This document shows, in pieces, positions 37,916 through 46,099 of a DNA stretch of 64,000 nt. Under the pieces are notes generated by a model. It was not told the origin of the DNA and searched no databases. It saw nothing but the letters and a program-made list of their open reading frames with translations. Origin of the DNA: Bacteroidota bacterium (GTDB lineage Bacteria; Bacteroidota; Bacteroidia; Bacteroidales; Tenuifilaceae); contig JAKQKB010000136.1 in the NCBI GenBank assembly GCA_029560875.1, forward strand, positions 1 to 64,000, given 5' to 3'. Each line of letters opens with the position of its first letter. Position 1 is the first letter of the stretch. The position numbers and the translations under genes were made by a program.

Positions 37916-39853
37916 ATGAAACTAAATTTCAATAAGATAACAAAACACACCCTAATAGTGTTTATTGCACTTATTGCACTAGGGTTTATTTTTAGAAGCA
38001 ATATTGCACGCTATCAGTTTAATCGACAAATATCAAAAATTGAGCAAAATTACAATCTAACTATTAAAACCAACGAACTACGGTACATTGGCTTACGAAC
38101 AATTCAACTTGAAGAGTTATGTATTTTAAACAACTCAGATACTCTTGTAAGTACTGATTTTATTGAAACTAGACTTAGTCTACTTAACCTTCTTACTTTA
38201 AAAATAAACCCTTTAGTGGTAACTATAACCGACTCGAAAGTCAATATTCATAATGTTTTAACTTATCGAAATTCATTATCCAATAAAAGCAACACCCTAG
38301 GTACTGCAAAAATAAGCAACTCTTCAAACTCCATTGCACGGCTAAATACAGCCATTAAAAAATTCTTTGGCCTTTCAACAGCGAAGTTTAACGTCGATAA
38401 CTTCAATTTAAACTACACCGACTCAATATACTCTGGATTATTAACCATACAAAATTGGAAATACTCTGGAAAGAAATTTAACGCCGTTGCCAGATTTGTT
38501 GATAATACCAACGAAAACTATTTCATTTTAAACGGTGTAACCGATAAAAAATCCAATACAATAAACTTAACTGTAAGTGGGAAAGACGGTGCAGCAAAAG
38601 TACCATTCCTTGAGCCATTCCTTGGCATCACTACCTTTTTCGATTCAGCAAAAGTATCCTTGGAAGCTAAAAATTTATCTAAAAACAACATCGAACTCCT
38701 ATTTAACTCTAAGGTCAATAATCTGCAAATTCAAGGTAAGAGAATTGCAGAAACTGTGGTTGAAACCGATAGTGTATCGGCAAATTTAATCTTCAAAATA
38801 ACTCCATTATCTTACTGCATCGATACTCTTTCACAAGTAAACTTCAACAAACTAACTGCTAATGTTGGGCTATGCTATAAAAACGACTCTATAATTGATT
38901 TAAGTTTCAAAATCGGGAACCATAAATGGCAAGAACTAATTGAATCGTTACCTAAAAGTTTATTTAGCAATATTAGTGGAATGAGGTTGAATGGAGAATT
39001 CCAGTACAGTTTATCGGTAAATCTCAACAAAAACAATCCCGATAGCTTAAGAATTGAATCAAAACTACTATCGAAAGGATTTTACATTCAATCGTATGGA
39101 AATACGAACTTCAATGCTCTTAACGATACTTTTACCCATAAGGTTTACAACGAAGGTGTTTTCATAAAAGATATAAGAATTGGTGGAGGCAAAGATTATG
39201 TTAGTCTCGATAAAATTTCGCCATTTCTGCGCTGGGCAATAATAACTAGCGAAGATGGTAGTTTCTACAACCACAGAGGATTCGATTTAGACGGAATTCG
39301 TTATGCTATGGCCTGCAATATCAAAGAAAAGCGTTTTGCTCGAGGCGGGAGCACCCTCTCACAACAGCTGATTAAAAACCTTTACCTAAACCGAAACAAA
39401 AATATCACCCGAAAATTCGAGGAGTTCTTAATCGTTTGGATGATTGAACACAATGCTATTGTGAGCAAAGACCGAATGCTCGAAATATACCTTAATATTA
39501 TTGAATGGGGTTCAAATGTTTATGGCGTCAAGGATGCCAGCCACTTCTATTTCGATAAAAAACCAAACGAGCTAAGTTTGCAGGAAGCGTTGTTCCTCGC
39601 TTACATTGTACCTCGCCCAACAAAATTCAAGTGGGTTTTTGAGGACGAAAATCACCTTAAACCATTTATGCTGAATAGTTTTGAATTTGTTTCAAACAAA
39701 ATGCTTAATAGAGGCTACATCACCAATGATGATTACAACTCTATTCTAAATATTGGCGAATTCAAGCTAAATGGCGAAGCAAAAAAAGTAATTGCTAAAC
39801 AGGACACTTTTCCTTCAGATACAATCGATTTTATTGATTTCACCGAAGAATAG
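37916..39853 (+). CDS. GT51 peptidoglycan glycosyltransferase with long N-terminal extension
   Basis: A 645-residue inner-membrane protein. A transmembrane helix (about 10-28) is followed by about 380 residues of beta-rich, Asn/Ser/Ile-rich sequence resembling AsmA/TamB-like periplasmic domains, then a GT51 domain (about 425-600). GT51 motifs are intact: E446 in EDGSFYNHRGFD, RGGSTLSQQLIKNLYL, EEFLIVWMIE and KDRMLEIYLNIIEWG. There is no penicillin-binding transpeptidase domain, so it polymerises lipid II glycan but cannot cross-link. Its extension makes it about two and a half times the size of a monofunctional MtgA. Its own promoter and the terminator upstream suggest an independent unit. 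Confidence 0.87.
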   Translation: MKLNFNKITKHTLIVFIALIALGFIFRSNIARYQFNRQISKIEQNYNLTIKTNELRYIGLRTIQLEELCILNNSDTLVSTDFIETRLSLLNLLTLKINPLVVTITDSKVNIHNVLTYRNSLSNKSNTLGTAKISNSSNSIARLNTAIKKFFGLSTAKFNVDNFNLNYTDSIYSGLLTIQNWKYSGKKFNAVARFVDNTNENYFILNGVTDKKSNTINLTVSGKDGAAKVPFLEPFLGITTFFDSAKVSLEAKNLSKNNIELLFNSKVNNLQIQGKRIAETVVETDSVSANLIFKITPLSYCIDTLSQVNFNKLTANVGLCYKNDSIIDLSFKIGNHKWQELIESLPKSLFSNISGMRLNGEFQYSLSVNLNKNNPDSLRIESKLLSKGFYIQSYGNTNFNALNDTFTHKVYNEGVFIKDIRIGGGKDYVSLDKISPFLRWAIITSEDGSFYNHRGFDLDGIRYAMACNIKEKRFARGGSTLSQQLIKNLYLNRNKNITRKFEEFLIVWMIEHNAIVSKDRMLEIYLNIIEWGSNVYGVKDASHFYFDKKPNELSLQEALFLAYIVPRPTKFKWVFEDENHLKPFMLNSFEFVSNKMLNRGYITNDDYNSILNIGEFKLNGEAKKVIAKQDTFPSDTIDFIDFTEE

Positions 39854-39859
39854 GCTATT

Positions 39860-39867
39860 TACTTTTG
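39860..39867 (+). promoter_or_regulatory. -7 promoter element (TACTTTTG) of the MBL-fold gene
   Basis: Perfect TAnnTTTG 49 bases before the ATG at 39917. A TTG 23 bases upstream lies inside the previous gene. Confidence 0.35.
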
Positions 39868-39916
39868 GATTATTTTTTAGTAACTTAGTTCATTCAAAAC
39901 TTTAAAACATAGAACT

Positions 39917-40585
39917 ATGAGTACTCAAGCAACCAAAAATATTGAAGCGTTGGCCGAGAGTATACAATGGTTTGGTCAGGCTTCGGTAAAAATTCAGAAT
40001 TGTGGAAAAACAATATACATCGACCCTTTTAGGCTAAAACAACCCGATAAGGCAGATTTAATTCTAATAACCCACTCCCACTTCGACCATTTCTCGCCCG
40101 ACGATTTAAAACTCATTGTATCAACTGACACATGGATATTCTGCCCTGCCGATTTCTCCAGCCAACTTGAGGTATTTGGCGCAGCCAAGGTTGTACCTGT
40201 CAAGCCTGGTTTTGAAACTGAGTGGAAGGGTATTCAAATTAAGGCTGTTCCAATGTATAACGTACTTAAAGCAGACAAGCACCCTAAGGAGAAAGGCTGG
40301 GTTGGCTACCTGCTTAACCTCTGCAATGTTTGGCTTTACCACACTGGCGATACAGAGCTCATTCCAGAGATGAAGAACATTAAGTGCGATATAATAATGC
40401 TTCCGCTTGGACAAACCTACACAATGAATTCAGTGGAAGATGCCGTTCAAGCAGTTTTAGATACCAGTGCATCCGTGGCAATACCAGTTCATTATGGAAT
40501 TTATGAAGGAAGTGATGATGATGCACTTAAATTCAAGGAAATGCTTAAGGATAAAGCAGAGGTTATAATATTACCACATGGATAG
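39917..40585 (+). CDS. MBL-fold metal-dependent hydrolase (UlaG-like)
   Basis: A 222-residue cytoplasmic metallo-beta-lactamase-fold hydrolase. The metal motif H53-S-H55-F-D57-H58 (THSHFDHF) is intact, followed by 'GDTELIPEM' with the bridging Asp (about 142) and the final histidine in 'AIPVHYGIY' (about 195). The order of motifs and the 'WFGQASVKIQ' start match the UlaG/YtkL-like branch (Pfam Lactamase_B_3). Substrate unknown; this branch includes lactonases and phosphodiesterases. The gene converges on the phosphoesterase gene across a short hairpin. Confidence 0.87.
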   Translation: MSTQATKNIEALAESIQWFGQASVKIQNCGKTIYIDPFRLKQPDKADLILITHSHFDHFSPDDLKLIVSTDTWIFCPADFSSQLEVFGAAKVVPVKPGFETEWKGIQIKAVPMYNVLKADKHPKEKGWVGYLLNLCNVWLYHTGDTELIPEMKNIKCDIIMLPLGQTYTMNSVEDAVQAVLDTSASVAIPVHYGIYEGSDDDALKFKEMLKDKAEVIILPHG

Positions 40586-40592
40586 AAAAAGA

Positions 40593-40614
40593 GTATTGAT
40601 ATACTAATCAATAC
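40593..40614 (-). terminator. Hairpin terminator between convergent genes
   Basis: Perfect eight-base stem GTATTGAT with ATCAATAC and a six-base loop, overlapping the stop of the minus-strand gene. On the minus strand it is followed by CTCTTTTTC. A weaker candidate on the plus strand. Confidence 0.5.
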
Positions 40615-41299
40615 ATTCAACAAAATCCAACTTCCACTTTTCAAGGTTGAGCGCCGTAAGGTAACCTGTGCCAGGATAGTAACCTTTGTATACACAACCT
40701 GCATCTAGCGCAAATATTCGTCCACTACCAAGTTTAATATCACTCATTATAGTGTCGATTGGTGTTGGCGTATGCCCATGGATAATGACATGTTCAGGCA
40801 TAAACAACTCGGGCACAGGTGAGGGTCTACTCCAAAGCATAGCCTCGGTATCGGACAATGGATTCTCTGAATTATAGTTTATTCCTCCATGAACTAAAAT
40901 AAATTTATCCTTAACTACAAAATAATACTTTAACGATTTATAAAATTCCAAATGCTGAGAGGAGATACTCTTAAAAATATTCAGTCGATACGTTGATTTA
41001 ATTCCGTAACTCCGTAAAGTTTCCTTTCCCGAATTTATCATCCAAAGCGTCAAATCAGTTTTTCCCAACATTGAATTAATAAGCATTTGCTCGTGGTTAC
41101 CCATTAAGCAGTTAACATCAATCCCCGATTCCTTTAGACCAATAATATAATCAACCACCCCAGCACTATCTGGACCTCTATCAATGTAATCGCCTAAAAA
41201 ATAGATACTGTCCATTGCTTTAATATTTAGGCGACACTCAACCAAACTCCGAAGAGTCTTGATACAACCATGAATATTGGGAATTATATATGTTGACAT
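40604..41299 (-). CDS. Calcineurin-like metallophosphoesterase with altered first metal ligand
   Basis: A 231-residue PPP-family phosphoesterase similar to bacterial serine/threonine phosphatase PrpA or lambda phosphatase. Motifs are 'IPNIHGC' (6-12), GDYIDRGPDSAG (36-47), MGNHEQML (67-74), LVHGGINYNS (about 131-140) and 'IIHGHTPT' (about 165-172). In the first motif, the metal-binding aspartate of DxH is asparagine (N8), while all the other ligands are normal. This could reduce or shift metal binding; it is unlikely to be a base error because the surrounding frame is intact, but it needs to be checked. Diverges from the TtcA-like gene over 64 bases. Confidence 0.86.
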   Translation of the reverse strand: MSTYIIPNIHGCIKTLRSLVECRLNIKAMDSIYFLGDYIDRGPDSAGVVDYIIGLKESGIDVNCLMGNHEQMLINSMLGKTDLTLWMINSGKETLRSYGIKSTYRLNIFKSISSQHLEFYKSLKYYFVVKDKFILVHGGINYNSENPLSDTEAMLWSRPSPVPELFMPEHVIIHGHTPTPIDTIMSDIKLGSGRIFALDAGCVYKGYYPGTGYLTALNLEKWKLDFVECID

Positions 41300-41363
41300 T
41301 GAACAATGCTTTCAATAAAATTACTAAAACGTACTATTTTTGCAAACTATTATCAGCAATAAA

Positions 41364-42116
41364 ATGTCGGAGCATCCAATAGTAAAAAAACTTGAGGGAA
41401 AAGTAAATAAAACCCTATTCAACTACAATTTAATAGAGAACGGCGATAAGGTAATGGTGGGGCTATCAGGTGGGAAGGATAGCTACTCGCTACTCAGTTT
41501 GCTTATCTCGCGTAGGAAAGCACTGCCAATAGAGTTCGAGCTGCATGCTTGCCACGTTATGGCAACCGACATGGAGTACCGTGCCGATATTGACTATATG
41601 CAGAAAGTGTGCAAGGAGAATAACGTAAGTTTTCATATTAAAGAAATCACCGTTGAGTATAATCCCAACGACCGTAAACCTGCATGTTTTATATGTAGTT
41701 GGAAACGCCGTAAGATGCTTTTCACTACGACGCGTGAAACAGGTTGTAACAAATTAGCTCTAGGACATCATATGGATGATGCTATTGAAACTTTACTAAT
41801 GAATATGATTAATCACTCTTCAATAAGTTCAATTCCTCCACAGTTATCAATGTTTAACGGTGATATAAAACTTATCAGACCGCTTTCATCATGCCTAGAT
41901 TCTGAAATGGAACTGTATGCAAAAACCAGAGAATTCCCTACTGAAGTGAAGAAATGCCTTTACGAAAAGGATACTCACCGTAATTCTATAAGAGAATTGA
42001 TTAGCCAAATGGAAAAGATTAATAAAGATGCCAGAAGGAATATCTACAAATCAATGCAAAATATATTTGATGAATACTTAGTTAATAAACCTATTGACTC
42101 AAAAAAAGTAGAATAA
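41364..42116 (+). CDS. ttcA: TtcA-like tRNA 2-thiolation protein
   Basis: A PP-loop ATPase of about 250 residues that probably thiolates cytidine-32 in tRNA using an iron-sulfur cluster. The start is set at the ATG at 41364 (MSEHPIVKKLEGK); the TTG at 41340 lies in an unconserved leader. The PP-loop is SGGKDS (35-40), the first cluster cysteines are C108 and C111 in ACFICSW, and the third is likely in EVKKCLYEK (about 205). 'LALGHHMDDAIETLLMN' (about 127-143) is the adenylation signature. Sister families (TtuA, CtuA) share these motifs, so the substrate base is inferred. Divergent from the phosphoesterase. Confidence 0.85.
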   Translation: MSEHPIVKKLEGKVNKTLFNYNLIENGDKVMVGLSGGKDSYSLLSLLISRRKALPIEFELHACHVMATDMEYRADIDYMQKVCKENNVSFHIKEITVEYNPNDRKPACFICSWKRRKMLFTTTRETGCNKLALGHHMDDAIETLLMNMINHSSISSIPPQLSMFNGDIKLIRPLSSCLDSEMELYAKTREFPTEVKKCLYEKDTHRNSIRELISQMEKINKDARRNIYKSMQNIFDEYLVNKPIDSKKVE

Positions 42117-42174
42117 TCATTTCGTAATCAAAAAATTATACTTAATTTCGATAACAATTTTAAAATTCTTAAAA

Positions 42175-42408
42175 ATGGAAAATTCAACTAACTGTCCAAA
42201 ACTTGAAAAATGTCCTATATATGTTAAAAATGTATTTCTAAATCCCAAGGCGGGAGAAACCTACAGAAACATATACTGTAATAATGGCTATGCAAAATAT
42301 TCAACCTGCAAACGATTTATTGTCTCGGAAAGAACTGGAAAACCTGTACCCGAAACAATAATGCCAAACTCATCGCTCACGGTTGACGAGATTATAAGTA
42401 GAATGTAG
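42175..42408 (+). CDS. Small four-cysteine protein of unknown function
   Basis: A 77-residue protein with cysteines at C7, C13, C35 and C45 (spacing x5, x21, x9). The pattern 'CPKLEKCPIY' near the N-terminus and 'YCNNGYAKYSTCKRF' in the middle would suit a small zinc or iron-sulfur site. The C-terminal 'MPNSSLTVDEIISRM' is amphipathic. Similar short proteins exist in other anaerobes, but no domain name was recognised. It is 58 bases downstream of the ttcA-like gene on the same strand, so it may be in the same unit. Function not claimed. Confidence 0.62.
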   Translation: MENSTNCPKLEKCPIYVKNVFLNPKAGETYRNIYCNNGYAKYSTCKRFIVSERTGKPVPETIMPNSSLTVDEIISRM

Positions 42409-42522
42409 CCATTCGCCACAACGCGCAAGTAAACAGCCACTTATATCGAAATCATTTTCAAGGTTTTGATTTTTTCTATTGACATTTGCTTAAAATTATC
42501 TTAACTTGATAACAAAAAAGCG

Positions 42523-43248
42523 ATGACAACAATAGCAAAAATACTCGAAACCAGAGGAGTTATTATCAAGGAAGAAAAGGTAAAATCCCTTTCCGAAAAG
42601 ATATTCTCCAACTCCATGGTGCTTGAAAACCATGAGCCCTATCCAGGCTATTATGGTAAAAACATCCCTAACGATGTTATTCCTCGCTCAATTTTCTTAA
42701 TTCTTGTCCGGGAATACGAGCACATGTTTTTGGCAAGGACACTCCAAAAAATTAGTCGTTCTGGCAATCATAAATGCAATGGCACATACGGCCATCTTGA
42801 TATTGATGAGCATCGATATTACTGTATAAGAATTAAAAATTTGAAGTGTTTTGAGGAGATACCTATTCTTCAGGAAAAGTTTATGACCCATGGCATAGAT
42901 TTCAGACGGAGTAAACCCATTAACGACCTTGCCCTGATTACTATAGAAAAAACTTTCCTACTTGAACGACATGTAGATGGCGTTTACTTTGACCTTGGCG
43001 GTGAGCATAAACACTATTTCGATATCCCTTCGCCATTGACGTGGGAAGAGTTTAAGGATGTTACCAAATCCGTTAAAAACAACATGAGCAACAATTTCTT
43101 TGATGCTGCACTAGGATATTTCTGGACAATCGACGGACCACAAGATATCGTCAGAATATACGACCAAAAACTTGACATCGACAGAATTAAAGAGATTCGC
43201 AAATTCTACCTAAACGAAATTGAACGTCGAGGCTTAGGTTCTTTCTGA
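42523..43248 (+). CDS. Conserved hypothetical protein
   Basis: A 241-residue soluble protein without signal peptide. It is rich in Lys, Ile, Tyr and His, has no recognised motif and no long hydrophobic stretch. 'GNHKCNGTYGHLDIDEHRYYC' (about 81-101, given in part) and 'GVYFDLGGEHKHYFD' (about 153-167) are the most distinctive parts, with several His residues that might bind metal. The C-terminal 'IKEIRKFYLNEIERRGLGSF' is helical. The product converges on ung, with only two bases between stop codons. I do not recognise it. Confidence 0.6.
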   Translation: MTTIAKILETRGVIIKEEKVKSLSEKIFSNSMVLENHEPYPGYYGKNIPNDVIPRSIFLILVREYEHMFLARTLQKISRSGNHKCNGTYGHLDIDEHRYYCIRIKNLKCFEEIPILQEKFMTHGIDFRRSKPINDLALITIEKTFLLERHVDGVYFDLGGEHKHYFDIPSPLTWEEFKDVTKSVKNNMSNNFFDAALGYFWTIDGPQDIVRIYDQKLDIDRIKEIRKFYLNEIERRGLGSF

Positions 43249-43250
43249 GC

Positions 43251-43934
43251 TTAATCCAAACTCCAATCTATCGGCTCCTTACCCATTGAAGTAAGGAGCT
43301 GATTTGTTTTTGAGAAATGCTTACATCCAAAAAAACCACGATGAACCGACAATGGCGAAGGATGTGGTCCCATTAATATATGATGTTTCGACTTATCAAT
43401 AATTTGTGCCTTAGCCTGAGCATAAGCACCCCAAAGGATAAAAACTATCCCACTCCGTTTTGCCGATAAGGCCATAATTGCAGCATCGGTAAAGTTTTCC
43501 CAGCCTCGTTTCTGATGAGAACCAGCCTGATTTGCCCGAACCGTTAATGTGGCGTTTAACAACAAAACTCCTTGATTTGCCCATTTCTCCAAATTGCCAT
43601 GTTTGGGGATTGAAATACCAATATCATCCTTTAATTCCTTAAAAATATTCACTAACGATGGTGGAGGCTGTATTCCCTTGGAAACGGAAAAACATAACCC
43701 ATGCGCTTGCCCTGGCCCATGATAAGGGTCTTGCCCTAGCAAAACCACCTTAACCTTATCGAACGGAGTATGATTAAAGGCCGAAAAAATCTGTGAACCA
43801 GGAGGGTATATTGTGTGTTGCATTTTCTCTTCAACCAAAAATTCCTTCAATTTCAAAAAATAATCCTTCTTAAACTCCTCTCCTAAAACAACTTTCCAAC
43901 TCTCTTCAATTTGTGGGTTTACTTCGGCGCTCAT
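43251..43934 (-). CDS. ung: Uracil-DNA glycosylase, family 1
   Basis: Removes uracil from DNA as the first step of base-excision repair. The ATG at 43934 (MSAEVNPQIEESWKVVL) gives 227 residues, the normal length; an upstream ATG at 44012 adds 26 residues with no similarity to the family. The catalytic aspartate lies in GQDPYHG (about 65-71), 'FSVSKG..PPPSL' follows, and the leucine-intercalation histidine lies in HPSPLSVHRGFFGCKHF (about 189-205). All the family's functional motifs are intact. It converges on the 42523 gene. Confidence 0.95.
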   Translation of the reverse strand: MSAEVNPQIEESWKVVLGEEFKKDYFLKLKEFLVEEKMQHTIYPPGSQIFSAFNHTPFDKVKVVLLGQDPYHGPGQAHGLCFSVSKGIQPPPSLVNIFKELKDDIGISIPKHGNLEKWANQGVLLLNATLTVRANQAGSHQKRGWENFTDAAIMALSAKRSGIVFILWGAYAQAKAQIIDKSKHHILMGPHPSPLSVHRGFFGCKHFSKTNQLLTSMGKEPIDWSLD

Positions 43935-44020
43935 ACTTTGTAAAATTATCTCACTAAAATATTGATTTTTTAAAGACCAATTCGTTAAATTTGAATAGAT
44001 GATGTAAATCAAACTATTTT

Positions 44021-44054
44021 TTTGTTGAAACGTATATAATAAAGATTAAATTTG
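44021..44054 (+). promoter_or_regulatory. Promoter of the 44082 gene
   Basis: TTTG at 44021-44024 (or TTG at 44025-44027) and a perfect TAAATTTG at 44047-44054, 19-22 bases apart, 27 bases before the start codon. Confidence 0.5.
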
Positions 44055-44081
44055 TAAAACAAGACCCTAAAGATATCAACT

Positions 44082-44387
44082 ATGAAAAACCTAGTAATCT
44101 CAAAAAGTAGAGTCCGCAACTACTTATCGGAGAAGTTGGCCAAAAACGTATTGAAATCCGATGAAAACGATTTGATACTTGTATTGAGATATAACGCACT
44201 GGGCGGTTTTGAGTTTTTATCGGACGAGGATTTGTTCGAGAACTTTAATTCATCGCTACCCGAAATAGACTTTGTTCAAATGGTTGGCTCCGACGATACT
44301 CACCTCCATTTGGCTGTTAAGCCAGAGCACAAGGATGAGGAAGATGCCATTCTAATTGATGTTAAGAGGGCTCTACAGATTATATAG
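44082..44387 (+). CDS. Small acidic conserved hypothetical protein
   Basis: A 101-residue cytoplasmic protein. It is acidic with predicted beta and alpha segments ('DLILVLRYNALGGFEFLSDEDLF', 'DFVQMVGSDDTHLHLAVKPEHKDEED' in parts). No family was recognised. A good promoter upstream and a hairpin terminator downstream support it being a real, single gene. Confidence 0.68.
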   Translation: MKNLVISKSRVRNYLSEKLAKNVLKSDENDLILVLRYNALGGFEFLSDEDLFENFNSSLPEIDFVQMVGSDDTHLHLAVKPEHKDEEDAILIDVKRALQII

Positions 44388-44411
44388 TTGATTTTAAACT
44401 AAATTTTTCAG

Positions 44412-44440
44412 ACCCATCGATGAACCATTTCACGATGGGT
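44412..44440 (+). terminator. Hairpin terminator of the 44082 gene
   Basis: Perfect eight-base stem ACCCATCG with CGATGGGT, 13-base loop, followed by TGTTTATA. The loop is long and the T-tract imperfect. Confidence 0.55.
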
Positions 44441-44472
44441 TGTTTATATATAAGAACTTAAAGAAATTTAAT

Positions 44473-45630
44473 ATGAAGAACTTTGATTACTACAACCCTG
44501 TTAAAATCCTTTTTGGCGAAGGTAAAATTGACCAAATTCCTACAGAGCTAAAGCAAGGCGATAAAATACTACTGACCTACGGAGGTGGAAGCATCAAAAA
44601 AAATGGCACTTACGACAAGGTGATGAAAGCATTACAAGGCTTTCAGGTTACTGAGTTTGGAGGTATAGAGGCCAACCCAAAATTCGAAACGCTAATAAAA
44701 GCAGTTCAAATTGTAAAGGAGCATAAAATTGATTTTATCCTTGCTGTTGGTGGTGGCTCTGTTATTGATGGTACAAAATTTATTGCAGCAGCGGCACTTT
44801 ACGATGGTAAAGACCCTTGGGATATCTTAGTAAAAGGCATTAAAGTTGAAAAAGCGGTTCCTTTTGGTTCTGTACTCACACTACCTGCAACAGGTAGCGA
44901 AATGAACTCTGGCGCGGTTATTAGCCGATTATCTACTAAAGAAAAGTATGCTTTCGGTAGCCCTGTCCTATTCCCAAAATTCTCGGTACTAGACCCAACA
45001 ACTACTCTATCGCTTCCTCCACGTCAGGTAGCCAATGGAATTGTTGATGCTTACATTCACACTGTGGAGCAGTATTTAACCTATCCGAGCAACTCACCTA
45101 TTCAGGATAAGTTTGCAGAATCAATCCTTAAAACATTAATAGAAGTTGGGCCTAAAACACTAAGCAACCCCGACGAGTTAGCCCACAGGGCTAACTTTAT
45201 GTGGAGTTGTACAATGGCTCTGAATGGACTTATTGCCACAGGAGTTCCAACCGATTGGGCAACCCATATGATTGGCCATGAACTCACGGCGTTTTTCGGA
45301 TTAGACCACGGTGTTACATTAGCAATTGTATATCCAGCACTTCTACGCGAAATGGTTGATTTCAAGAAAGATAAACTTTTCCAGTACGGTGAGGAGGTTT
45401 GGGGAATTAAAAACGATGGACGCCCAGAAACAATTGATAAGATAATTAACAAAACCGAAGAGTTCTTCCACTCATTAGGTGTTAAAACCAAACTAAGTAA
45501 TTACGGAATAACCAAGGAGCAAACAAGACCTATTGTGGAGCGCTTTATGGAAAGAGGCTGGAAACTTGGCGAGCAAAAAAATATCACCCACGATGTTGTT
45601 GAACGAATTCTGGATAGAGCACTGAGTTAA
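44473..45630 (+). CDS. Iron-containing alcohol dehydrogenase (YqhD/BDH type)
   Basis: A 385-residue group III Fe-dependent alcohol dehydrogenase, probably an NADPH-dependent aldehyde reductase like E. coli YqhD (387 residues). The start at 44473 gives MKNFDYYNPVKILFGEGKI, the typical family opening. The cofactor-binding GGGSVIDGTKF is at about 92-102, and the iron ligands are the Asp in 'ANGIVDAYIHTVEQY' (about 189-203), His in 'THMIGHELTAF' (about 263-273) and His in 'GLDHGVTLAIVYPA' (about 275-288). A TTG eleven codons upstream is not favoured. The substrate aldehyde is unknown. Confidence 0.9.
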   Translation: MKNFDYYNPVKILFGEGKIDQIPTELKQGDKILLTYGGGSIKKNGTYDKVMKALQGFQVTEFGGIEANPKFETLIKAVQIVKEHKIDFILAVGGGSVIDGTKFIAAAALYDGKDPWDILVKGIKVEKAVPFGSVLTLPATGSEMNSGAVISRLSTKEKYAFGSPVLFPKFSVLDPTTTLSLPPRQVANGIVDAYIHTVEQYLTYPSNSPIQDKFAESILKTLIEVGPKTLSNPDELAHRANFMWSCTMALNGLIATGVPTDWATHMIGHELTAFFGLDHGVTLAIVYPALLREMVDFKKDKLFQYGEEVWGIKNDGRPETIDKIINKTEEFFHSLGVKTKLSNYGITKEQTRPIVERFMERGWKLGEQKNITHDVVERILDRALS

Positions 45631-45637
45631 AAAACTT

Positions 45638-45657
45638 GAGGCGCCAAAAGGCGCCTC
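45638..45657 (-). terminator. Hairpin terminator between convergent genes
   Basis: Stem GAGGCGCC with GGCGCCTC and AAAA loop. On the minus strand it is followed by AAGTTTTTT; on the plus strand only by TTCTGC. It suits the small minus-strand gene at 45663 better than the dehydrogenase. Confidence 0.7.
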
Positions 45658-45662
45658 TTCTG

Positions 45663-45860
45663 CTAGAATTTCTTGAAGAACTCGTTAAAATGTTTGATGT
45701 TAAAATTCTCACTCACGTTTTCGGCCATACTAAAAACCCTGTAGTACGAAGCATTATCCTTTATAGGAGGAATATAATCGAACTCGTAATAGGTGTTAAT
45801 TTTGAACTTGGACTCTCCTAAACAAACAGAAGGGTCCTTAATACATTTACACTTGTTCAT
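45663..45860 (-). CDS. Small cysteine-containing hypothetical protein
   Basis: A 65-residue protein with C4, C6 and C13 near its start (MNKCKCIKDPSVC). The middle 'YYEFDYIPPIKDNASYYRV' and the end 'HFNEFFKKF' give the look of a small soluble protein; similar short ORFs are found in Bacteroidetes genomes and phages. Support comes from its normal codon composition, its separation from neighbours and the terminator just after its stop. A plus-strand frame over the same bases was rejected. No function is proposed. Confidence 0.55.
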   Translation of the reverse strand: MNKCKCIKDPSVCLGESKFKINTYYEFDYIPPIKDNASYYRVFSMAENVSENFNIKHFNEFFKKF

Positions 45861-46045
45861 TGGTTTAAGGTTTAGTTAAGTTAGGCTTGGTTATACTATT
45901 TAAGTTCGTTTAGAAACTTATAGTTTTACTTTTACTCAAACACCGTAAAAATTGTGCAAGTTTACAAAAAAAATAGGACAAATAGATAGATTAAAATGAA
46001 GTTAAATTTTGAAATGCCCTTGGCAAAGAATAGCAATCAACAAAT

Positions 46046-46075
46046 TAGGGCTCTCACATTTCTGCAAGAGCCCTA
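46046..46075 (-). terminator. Terminator of the sigma/anti-sigma/Spy operon
   Basis: Perfect nine-base stem TAGGGCTCT with AGAGCCCTA and a 12-base loop; on the minus strand followed by ATTTGTTG. It lies 25 bases after the last gene of the operon. Confidence 0.65.
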
Positions 46076-46099
46076 CCCTTTAATTAACCAAACCAAACC

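Noticed and set aside
45102-45491. A 129-codon antisense frame within the alcohol dehydrogenase gene
   Set aside because: Antisense to the iron-ligand region; no start context and no similarity recognised.
45636-45821. A plus-strand frame of 61 codons over the small cysteine-containing gene
   Set aside because: It begins inside the terminator hairpin, and the minus-strand frame has better composition and its own terminator.
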